Shown in pieces: positions 9,281-16,603 of a DNA stretch of 64,000 nt. Every line of letters begins with the position of its first letter. The stretch's first letter is position 1. A program made the position numbers and the translations under genes. The stretch comes from JAPOXR01 sp965221815 (GTDB lineage: Bacteria; Pseudomonadota; Alphaproteobacteria; Rhodobacterales; Rhodobacteraceae): positions 2,728,001-2,792,000 of the forward strand of contig OZ244915.1 in assembly GCA_965221815.1 (NCBI GenBank), read 5' to 3'. The notes under the pieces are model-generated. The model saw only the letters and a program-made list of their open reading frames with translations. It searched no databases and was not told the DNA's origin.

Positions 9281-9549
9281 TCATTCCAGAACAGGGCCGA
9301 ACCCGGGGCAGGGGTCATTGCGTTGTCGAAGTGTACAGGCGATCGGGTAGCTGACTTCCAGATCCCCCTTTTCGACCAGACGCTGCATATCGTCCAGACA
9401 GATTCGGAAATGGCCATAACCGCCGATCATTCCCGGTGCCGCCTCGGCCATGATGACGTCCTGATCCTGCTTTGCCATATCCCGCAGGACGCCCCGGGGG
9501 CCAGGGTCAGAACCAGGACAGATAGGAATGCGCTGAATGGCTGTATCAT
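9281..9549 (-). pseudogene. Small exported (lipo)protein gene, frameshifted, first in the efflux operon
   Basis: An ATG at 9549 follows a strong AAGGAG ribosome site and starts a signal peptide (MIQPFSAFLSVLVLTLAPG, then Ala-Ser-Cys), but that frame ends after about 40 codons. A second frame picks up at the same place (from about Arg-Asp-Met-Ala-Lys) and runs on for about 65 residues with three cysteines to a stop at 9281, 18 bases before the TolC-like start. The switch falls next to a C/G homopolymer (GCCCCGGGGG, 9491-9500). The simplest reading is one small exported protein of about 90 residues broken by a 1-base indel, either real or a sequencing error. I do not recognise its family. Confidence 0.4.
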
Positions 9550-9708
9550 CAGAAGGTCTCCTTGAAGATATGAATTCTTCATGGGCTAGGGACAGATGCA
9601 ACGTGTCGAACCGATCAGTGACGAATCACTGGCAATCGCCAATCATCGCCTGATACCACAGTTTCATTTTCATAATCTACGTATTATGCGTTTCACAGGA
9701 TCCTCCCT

Positions 9709-10446
9709 GTGTTGACATGTTCCCGCACGGCGCAGGTGACCTTGTGCATTTTTTGCAGGATAATGAGCCTCTTGCACAATTATCGCGGTTCCGGCGGCCC
9801 AAGGTGTGGCGGAATGTCGCGGATTTTGGCCCGCCGGGTGCCGGTCGCAGCGCAGACGACCGTCACCAGCAACGGGCGAACAGGCCCGACCGCGTGTGCA
9901 GGAACGACGTCAGAAGTGAAGCCGAGTGGCCTCAGTTTTACAAGCCTCAACAGTTTCACGCAGTCACAGGCCGTCGTACGCGCTGAATCAACCAACATGT
10001 ACAATTGGTTGACGGCTCGGGCCGGTGATGGCGCACCGTCCGGTTTTCCGACCTATGTGAAGGTCTATTACACTGCGATGGGAACGGCGGTGGGCGATGC
10101 GCAGATAATCGCAACGTATCGAAGTGGGTATCAGCGTCTTACCCAACCGTTCAACTTTACCTTTACCGGCCTGTCCCCCAAGACTCCCTATGCTGCCGTC
10201 ATCTATACAACTGCGAATGGGTTTGGTGAGGTAAGCCCCATACAACGGTTCTGCTTTATGACCGGCGGCACCTACACCATGACGGTCGCCCCGGGAACTC
10301 AGCACCAGAACAGCGGGTGCTTCTCGATCAGCCCCCTCACCCTTCAGGATGTCCGCAACTGCTGGTGCGGGCGCAAGACCACCCTGCCCCGGTGGACCTC
10401 CACACAGGACAACACCAATTGGCTGAATAAGTGGGGATGCCGGTAG
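9709..10446 (+). CDS. Fibronectin type III-like protein fragment
   Basis: From about residue 65 the product reads like an extracellular beta-sandwich: alternating hydrophobic strands, Thr/Ser/Asn-rich loops, and FTFTGLSPKTPYAAVIYTT followed by NGFGEVSP, which resembles the last strands of a fibronectin III domain. The C-terminus has four cysteines and two Trp in a short region ending NWLNKWGCR. The first 60 residues look like out-of-frame noise, so the true start has probably been lost. The stop codon lies directly against an IS481 fragment. Function unknown. Confidence 0.45.
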   Translation: MLTCSRTAQVTLCIFCRIMSLLHNYRGSGGPRCGGMSRILARRVPVAAQTTVTSNGRTGPTACAGTTSEVKPSGLSFTSLNSFTQSQAVVRAESTNMYNWLTARAGDGAPSGFPTYVKVYYTAMGTAVGDAQIIATYRSGYQRLTQPFNFTFTGLSPKTPYAAVIYTTANGFGEVSPIQRFCFMTGGTYTMTVAPGTQHQNSGCFSISPLTLQDVRNCWCGRKTTLPRWTSTQDNTNWLNKWGCR

Positions 10447-10830
10447 CGGCCCGTACCGGACATCAGATCTCTGCGGCCACGGTCGGGCAAATGATCGCTG
10501 ACAGGGTCGCACGCCAGCCGATCGCCCCGGTCAGCGCTTTCACCCCTGATCGCCAGACGAAACGGCGGACCCGGAGACCGGATGCGGTGCGCATCTCTGG
10601 GGCCCTGAAAGCCCGGGCACCCGGCGACGCGGTCCAGGTCGACACGCGCACCGCTGCCCTCTGCCCCGGCCGGACTGTCCAACATGTCACCGCGATGGAC
10701 CGTCATTCACAATGGGGATCCACCAGGGCCGCCACCCACGCCACCGCCAGCCGCGCGTTCGCCCATCATTGTGGACACGGCCACAAGACCCGCGCCCCTG
10801 TTCTCCCCCATTTCATGATGCGGTGTTAAT
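10447..10830 (+). mobile_element. IS481-family transposase fragment
   Basis: The segment encodes the middle of the same integrase-fold transposase found at 26952-27862: ATVGQMIADRVARQPIAPV, then the first catalytic aspartate in GDAVQVDT and the RHSQWGS strand. It lacks the N-terminal helix-turn-helix and the region with the last two catalytic residues, and breaks off at about 10830. Confidence 0.7.
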
Positions 10831-11195
10831 CACATCGACCCGGGTCTCCAGATCCGTGGCCCCGCAGGCCAACGCGCCCACGCAGCCAAGACACAAAACC
10901 CACTCTGTGGCGGGCCATAACCTCCCAGCTGCTGCGTGATCAGATCCCCAGCTGGGAGGTTGTCTGGCGTGGACTGACTGAGACCCGGCAACGCCCGGCG
11001 CTCGCCGACATTCTGCCTGAACCCTCATCCCCGCCTGTGAGCCCCCTCACGCCAACGTCATTTTCAAAGTCCATCCCCACATGAACATCTTATCACCCCG
11101 CGCCGATTCCGCCGCCCGGATGCGCTGGGCTGAACCCGGAATGAGCGGGAATTGCTGCACCTGAATAATGGTTATTGCGAAATTAGAAAATTAAC
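10831..11195. other. Non-coding gap between IS481 fragment and secreted-protein gene
   Basis: No convincing gene. It holds an 11-bp perfect hairpin at 10921-10959 and one copy (11131-11156) of a 26-base motif that recurs at 16420-16445 and 16496-16521. Confidence 0.5.
10921..10959. repeat. 11-bp perfect inverted repeat (hairpin)
   Basis: CCTCCCAGCTG at 10921-10931 pairs exactly with CAGCTGGGAGG at 10949-10959 across a 17-base loop. No T-run follows, so it is not an obvious intrinsic terminator; it may be a remnant of an IS end. Confidence 0.5.
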
Positions 11196-11218
11196 GTATT
11201 TTTAGGGGCAAAATTGGG

Positions 11219-11224
11219 TATAAT
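11219..11224 (+). promoter_or_regulatory. Candidate -10 box of the secreted-protein gene
   Basis: A consensus TATAAT lies 29 bases ahead of the chosen ATG (11253) in an AT-rich stretch. I see no good -35 hexamer at the right spacing. If real, it would rule out the upstream TTG (11214) and ATG (11223) as starts, because they lie upstream of the transcription start. Confidence 0.4.
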
Positions 11225-11252
11225 GACCGAAAGTATATTTTCAGAGAGAAAA

Positions 11253-11870
11253 ATGAACAAATTACATAACTCGCCTCTCATCATGAGATTAGCAACCCTG
11301 TTACTGCTTGCGCTTGCAGTAGTGGCGTCGCCGGCAACTGCAGAGAACTATTGCGGTTGGCAAAACATCAAGATGTCGGCGGCTACCACCGCTAATCCCG
11401 CTGGATCACTCAGGCAGACAATAAACGAAGGCGCGGGCTTGATGGATCAATGGTTTCAATTTGAGCTGAAGGGAACGTGCGCATTTCCACTCAAGAGAGA
11501 GAAACCAACAGGTTTAGGCGAGCCAAGACCATGGATAGAACCCGACACTTTTGTGAGGGATACGATATTCACGTCGGTCTATTACGACCTTGAATTCTGC
11601 TTTCAAGTGGATCAGACCGCTGGCGAAATGCTTGTAATGACAAATACGTCTGCCAATCCGGTCCCAAGAATAATTGAAAATGAACAGCCTGTCTGCGCCA
11701 AATTCGATAAAATGCAGGCCAAGACTCAGAAGGTCAAGGTATATGTTCAGCCCAAAAACGACGAATGTAAAGACAGTAGATATATGAACAGGATCATCGC
11801 CTCGATGTCCAACCCCTTCGGTTATGCTTTTTTCGAGATCATCGACAATGATACAACAAGTTGTGACTAA
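11253..11870 (+). CDS. Small secreted cysteine-containing protein, unknown function
   Basis: The 205-residue product starts with a clear signal peptide (basic MNKLHNSPLIMR, hydrophobic LATLLLLALAVVA, cleavage after PATA). The mature part has six cysteines, which suggests disulphides in the periplasm or outside. The start at 11253 fits a GAGAG ribosome site and the signal peptide. Base composition is more AT-rich than the flanking genes. It lies between an IS481 fragment and an IS5 element whose end begins right at its stop codon. I do not recognise the family. Confidence 0.62.
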   Translation: MNKLHNSPLIMRLATLLLLALAVVASPATAENYCGWQNIKMSAATTANPAGSLRQTINEGAGLMDQWFQFELKGTCAFPLKREKPTGLGEPRPWIEPDTFVRDTIFTSVYYDLEFCFQVDQTAGEMLVMTNTSANPVPRIIENEQPVCAKFDKMQAKTQKVKVYVQPKNDECKDSRYMNRIIASMSNPFGYAFFEIIDNDTTSCD

Positions 11871-11871
11871 G

Positions 11872-12616
11872 ACCCGTTGACAATGATCGTGCGGCCACCA
11901 CGCCCGCCATCAGGTCAATCCCGGCTGCGAAGCTTGCGTGGGTCTTGTCGTCTCGCGTTCCGCCCCTGTGTCCAGCACCCCATCCGCGTCAAAGGCCTTG
12001 TCGCCAATCAACATCTCACAGGTGAGGTCGTCCAGGAGTTCAGGCACAGCCTTGAGATCATGAGTCTGACCCGGCAGAACCACAAACCGGATCAGATGTC
12101 CGACAGCATCGGTGAGAGCCACGACCTTGCTGGTCAATCCCCCTTTCGAGCGACCGACTCCTTCCGATTCTGATCCCCCTTTTTGGCCCCGGAGGCCCAT
12201 CGATGCGCTGGCATGATCGTGCCATCCACAGACACCATCGACAGATCCAGATCACCGGATCACGCATGGACAAGACGTTCAAAAAGATCCGCTTGGGCCC
12301 AACGCCGGAACCGTTTGAAGACACGGGTCCACCGCCCAAAATGCGGCGGGAGATCACGCCAGGGGGTTCCTGTCCGGAACCGCCAGAGAACCCCTTCCAG
12401 ACAAAGACGATTGTCCACCGCCGTGCACCCCGGGTCGGTCACCTGGCCCGGACACAGCGGGGCCACCCGCGCCCACATCTCATCTGTCAAAACTGTGCGA
12501 TCTGCATTCTTCTTGTCACCCACCTCGTCTGCTCGTGCCGCCTTTTTCGGCGTGCAATGCCGGCAAAAATACACGACAAGAACTCAAGACGCAAGGCAAT
12601 TGTCAACGGACCTTAA
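11872..12616 (-). mobile_element. Decayed IS5-family (IS427-like) element
   Basis: Inverted ends with CCGTTGACAAT lie at 11876 and, reversed, near 12605. The transposase begins near 12574 (DRTVLTDEMWARVAPLCPG, then PWRDLPPHFGRWTRVFKRFRRW), but the frame meets a TGA near 12258, continues with VSVDGTIMPAH carrying the first catalytic Asp, then shifts frame near 12190 to GRSKGGLTSKVVALTDAVG and LIGDKAFDAD with the second Asp. The segment that should hold the catalytic Glu is deleted. It cannot make an active transposase. A sister copy lies at 59273-60113. Confidence 0.8.
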
Positions 12617-12730
12617 TTCGTTCGTATTGAAAAAATCAACACAAACAATTCATGGCATCGTTTGACACCTTGTCACGGTGAAATCTGTGAAATTGTTTGC
12701 GATGATTGGATGGCTGTAAACAGCTTCACC

Positions 12731-12855
12731 TATTATCCCACTTTCATTGAATTGATGTCATGTCACTGTGGGGTGTCTTGTCTTTCCGTCTGTGGTTTTT
12801 GTCGATACAGGGGGTGGCAACAAAGATCAATTCCCCGTTGTGGCCTGAGCCGAGG
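12731..12855 (-). mobile_element. Solo end fragment of an IS630-type element
   Basis: About 125 bases match the reversed right end of the IS630 element at 16165-16290 with a few changes, starting with TATCCCACTTTCATTGAATT and including GATCAATTCCCCGTTGTGGC. No transposase sequence accompanies it. Confidence 0.75.
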
Positions 12856-12937
12856 CCTATCAATTCCGCACACTTATGTCTTGATCATTTTCATGTCAGA
12901 CTGTTCCGCATTATGCAGATTGGAATGCAACAGATAT

Positions 12938-14160
12938 CAGCAGAGGCGGCGGGGGTGACAGCTGGGCGGAACGGGAGTATGGTCGGAGCCCGCATCCCGA
13001 TGGCCGGGTGCGGCGGCGCATCATGCAGATGGGGGCCGCCTGGATGCACAGTCTCGGGGCCAGCCTGCCGGTGATCTTCCCCGGCCGCGCCGCGCAGACA
13101 GGCGCCTACCGGCTGCTCTCGAATGCGGGCGTGACGATGGACCATATCCTGGATTCGCATGTGGAACAGACGGTGGAGCGCTGCGGTGCGGAGCCGCTGG
13201 TGCTGGCGATCCAGGACACCACGACACTCAATGATGAGGGGTTGGCGGCGACGTCCGATCGGGATGATCTCGGCGGGGGTGGCCGGGGCACCCGGGGCCT
13301 TCTGGCCCATGTCGGAATCACCGTGAATGCCGTCGGACGGCCCCTCGGCCTCTTCATGGCCAAGGCCGACTTCCGCCAGGCCGCAGGCAAGGACAGTGCC
13401 CGCTGGGTGCAGGGGCTCACACGCGCGCAGGAGCTGGCCCGGGCTTGCCCGCGGACCCGTGTAATCAATGTCTGTGACCGCGAGGGCGACGTCTGGCAGC
13501 TCCTCGCCCATGCCGACAGGGCCGGCCAGGAGCTGCTGGTGCGGGCCAACAGCGGCGTCCAGCGCCGGGACGGACACCAGATCGCGGCGGCCACAGTCGG
13601 GCGTGTGATCGCTGACAGGGTCGCACGCCAGCAGATCGCCCCGGTCAGTGCTTTCACGCATGATAGCAAAACGAAACGGCGGACCCGGAGACCGGATGCG
13701 GTGCGCATCTCCGGGGCCCTGAAAGCCCGGGCACCCGGCGACGCGGTCCCGGTCGACACGCGCACCGCCACCCACGCCACCGCCAGCCGCGCTGCACGCC
13801 CATCCGACACACGGGGCGCCCATGCGCCTGTTCCCCATCTCCGCCATCCCGATCGACGGCGGCTCCGCGTTCAGGGCCACAATGAGGCAGCGTGCCCGGC
13901 CACAGGCATCACGCTGGCCGTGCGGCCACCCAAAGGGGCGAAAATGAACGGGGCTGCCTGTAGGATGCCCGCCACAGGGAGACACGCATTCGACACTGTG
14001 CAGGACACCGCCACCCCGATCACCGAAAGCAACCCCCGGATCGACACATATCTCGACCCGGACAACGGATGGAGACCCCATGACGCACGTGATGATCAGA
14101 CGCCAAACAAAGATCGCGAATCACGGCGAATCGCTGCAAACCCATGAGAAGCCCGCGTCT
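12938..14160 (+). pseudogene. Chimeric transposase: IS4 N-terminal part fused in frame to IS481 C-terminal part
   Basis: The frame from about 12950 to 13566 encodes the N-terminal part of an IS4/Tn5-like transposase (GDSWAEREYG, then TGAYRLLSNAGVT, AIQDTTTLNDEG with the first catalytic Asp, and VNVCDREGDVWQLL with the second). At 13562-13569 (GCGCCGGG) it switches without frame loss to the IS481 transposase (DGHQIAAATVGRVIADRVA). The IS481 part has lost about 80 bases around the second catalytic residue and ends at about 14160, where it stops matching the copy at 27877. The open frame to 14147 could be translated but lacks a complete active site of either family. Confidence 0.75.
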
Positions 14161-14309
14161 CATATGTCGTGAGCAGTTACAAATGGTTGACACGCTCCAA
14201 GAAGCCGCATAATCATCGTGACCAGCAGTGCCGCTCAGACGAGTTTCAACAGAGAGCGGGACATCCCCTGATAGATCACAGGCAGACTTTTCAAAAAGGA
14301 ATACAAGAG

Positions 14310-14792
14310 ATGAAGACTTTGATCGCGATAACCCTTGCCACACTTATTACCACTGCCGCCCATGCATCATCTTGCTTCAATTCTCTACCGCTTGGTGAAT
14401 TCCCGCTCGGTGAGTGGTCGGATGCCAATCGAACATGGGTTGAGAGTGATACAGTTGGATCTTTTTCTGATACTTCTGAGAGTGTCTCTGCTCTACGTAC
14501 ACAGAGAGACACACTCTTAAAACAGTGCTCTGAAAAAGGAGAAGCATTGATTGTTAAAGTTGAAAAACGCCTAAATGACCGTAAGAAAAATCTCGGCACA
14601 GAATTCGACAAGACATGCACCGATCCGATCATTTGTCCAATGATCCGTGATACCCAAATTTTGTCACAAACACAGGAAATTGAACGGGAAATTGGTAGAA
14701 TGAAATCATGGTATAATTCTCGTATCAATGATTGCAAGGACGGAGTCAATTACGCCTTTAACATGCTGTCTCCTCTTATGTGCTCGCAATAA
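14310..14792 (+). CDS. Small secreted cysteine-containing protein, unknown function
   Basis: The 160-residue product starts at an ATG with AGGAATACAAGAG ahead and has a signal peptide (MKTLIAITLATLITTAAHA, cleavage before SSCFN). The mature chain has six cysteines and a helical, charged middle (ERLNDRKKN-like and IEREIGRMKSW segments). The frame extends upstream to 14169, but that part is IS-flanking noise. It is AT-rich compared with its neighbours and lies between an IS481 end and an IS630 element. I do not recognise it. Confidence 0.62.
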   Translation: MKTLIAITLATLITTAAHASSCFNSLPLGEFPLGEWSDANRTWVESDTVGSFSDTSESVSALRTQRDTLLKQCSEKGEALIVKVEKRLNDRKKNLGTEFDKTCTDPIICPMIRDTQILSQTQEIEREIGRMKSWYNSRINDCKDGVNYAFNMLSPLMCSQ

Positions 14793-14822
14793 GCCTAACT
14801 CGTGTCTGTCAACCCCCCTGTA

Positions 14823-14859
14823 TCTTTTGGGCGGGCCTTTTGGCTCTCTTTTTGGGGGT
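14823..14859 (+). repeat. 37-base dispersed repeat, copy 1
   Basis: A 37-base run beginning TCTTTTGGGCGGGCCTTTTG recurs identically at 30512-30548. Both copies lie in non-coding DNA next to IS remnants. It is G/T-rich and has no coding potential. Confidence 0.65.
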
Positions 14860-14954
14860 GCCCGTCCGATTTTTTCTGGAAAGAACCTCTTGTAAAACTT
14901 GTGAAAGCCACGGGTTTTTTGGCCTTTCGGCGGTCTTTTTTGAATTGAACTCTA

Positions 14955-16290
14955 GTATCCCATACTCATTGAATTGATGGATATAGGGATTTGAGTTTGA
15001 TGCGGGCGTTGTCTGTTGTGAATCGCCAGTTGACGGGTCGTTTGTCGGCGTTGCGGTGTGTCTGCCAGGCAGCGACTTCGCGGACCCTGGTCTCGCGGTC
15101 GGGAATGCGGCGGGCGCGGCATTGGCGCACCCGCACATTGATCTCGATTTCGGCGATATTCAGCCAGGATCCGTGTTGGGGCGTGTGATGGATGTCAAAC
15201 CGCTTGGCCAGGCGTGCCGCCTTGGCCGGCGCGAACGTATCATAGAGTGTTGAGAGTGTGTGGGTGTTCAGATTGTCCATCACCAGGACGATCTTTTTGC
15301 CGGGGAAGTGACTGTCCGCCAGATCTTTCAGGACGTCGGCGAAGTCTTTGCGGGTGCGGCGGTCGGTGACCTTGACAGGGCGCCATCCCTCGAGGGGTGC
15401 GGTGATCATGAAGAGATTGGCGGTGCCGTTGCGGGTGTCTTCGCAGTCATACCCAGCGGGGTGCCCGGGGCGTGTCGGCAGCGGTGTCCGGGTTTCTTTC
15501 GTTTGTTGCCTGGAGGTTTCATCCAGGCAGACCCGAACTTCATCACTGGCAAAGTCTCGGCTGGTTGTGTCCAGGACATCTTCCATCGCACAGACAAATT
15601 CCGCATTCCCCCGGGGCGGAATGCACCAACACTGATTTCACCCGGGCTTGATCTCGTTTTTTTGAGAGTTTTCTGGACTGTCGATCGGGAGATCGTCTCC
15701 ACAATGTTCCATTCCACCCGCCTGTCGGCCAGCCGTTGCAACGTCCACTGGGCCTGCCCCGCAGGGGGTTCCGAACAGGCCAGCATCGTCAGCTTCGCCT
15801 CGCCCGCACCATCCAGCAGACGCGGCTTGCGGTTCACCTGAACCTTGCGCTCCAGGGCCGCCTCAACACCGTCCATCACACATGGCTTGCGCACCCGCTC
15901 CACCGTCGCCGTGCCCACACCCAACACATCAGCAATGTCCGCATCCCGGCGGCCCCCACCCGCACGATCCGGGTCCGCCAACACAAGGATGTGGGCCCGC
16001 TTGCGGCGCTCCTTGGAGCCCTGACCTCTGTCCACAAGAGCCGGCAACTGATGACGCTCATCCGCGTCCAACGTCACGTGATAGATTTTCCGTCCGTCTG
16101 ATGTCATCGCTCGTCACCTCAGTCTGCCCCCGCAATGCGTGCCGCCACCCAGCGAACACACTCGCGGCCCCTGCTCAGGCCACAACGGGGAATTGATCTG
16201 TGTGGCCACCCCCTGTCTCGACAAAAACCGCAAACAGGAAGACAATGTCACCCACAGTGACATGGCATCAATTCAATGAAAGTGGGATAC
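14955..16290 (-). mobile_element. IS630-family element with TA target duplication
   Basis: Imperfect inverted ends (TATCCCAYWYTCATTGAATT) lie at both borders, each flanked by CTAG (14952-14955 and 16290-16293), as expected for TA target duplication by IS630/Tc1 elements. The transposase is split into two frames. It appears to be the best-preserved element of the window in its outline. Confidence 0.85.
14966..16107 (-). pseudogene. IS630-family transposase in two frames
   Basis: The first frame (16107 to about 15590) carries the helix-turn-helix region (ADIADVLGVGTATVERVRK). The second (about 15586 to 14966) carries the DDE domain: CLDETS with the first Asp, VLVMDNLNTH with the second, and WLNIAEIEI with the Glu. 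The shift is at about 15585-15600. Some IS630 elements express orfA and orfB by programmed frameshifting, so the protein could still be made; I see no obvious slippery heptamer, so I call it broken. Confidence 0.75.
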
Positions 16291-16357
16291 TAGAGATAGA
16301 ACTGTCTCTCTGGTCTGTTGAAATCTGTCAACAACGACAGACTTAGGAGACAGTTCC

Positions 16358-16498
16358 ATGCCCTTGGGTTCGACGGTATCAGATCTCTGGTGCCAGTTTC
16401 AAGACGAACTTTTCCCCACAGTAATTCCCGCTCATTCCGGTTTCAACCCATTTGCCGGACCCAAAAGATCCGCCAAATGGTTGCACCCAACGGATTGA
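16358..16498 (+). pseudogene. 5' stub of a truncated gene, possibly a transposase
   Basis: A strong ribosome site (TAGGAGACAG) precedes an ATG opening MPLGSTVSDLWCQFQDELFP. The frame then runs through a 26-base repeat and stops after 46 codons. The N-terminus resembles the start of some DDE transposases, but I am not sure of the family. The rest of the gene has been lost. Confidence 0.35.
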
Positions 16499-16521
16499 AC
16501 CCGGAATGAACGGGAATGGCT
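16420..16521. repeat. Inverted pair of a 26-base repeat
   Basis: The 26-base unit (TGAAMCCGGAATGARCGGGAA...) occurs reversed at 16420-16445 and forward at 16496-16521, with a further forward copy at 11131-11156. Copies differ at two or three bases. The inverted pair would bound a 50-base core, as in a collapsed IS or miniature element. Confidence 0.5.
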
Positions 16522-16603
16522 GTTCGAACTGTCAAATCTACCCAATCCCAAACAAATGTGCCAAGAGAGATCTGAACAGATCAGCTACACTGGGAAATGA
16601 GTT

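Noticed and set aside
12891..14081. Minus-strand open frame opposite the chimeric transposase
   Set aside because: It is the antisense of transposase sequence, and the same antisense pattern appears at the other IS4/IS481 copies, so conservation reflects the plus-strand gene.
14823..14859. CRISPR or tandem-repeat interpretation of the 37-base repeat
   Set aside because: Only two dispersed copies, no regular spacing and no cas genes.
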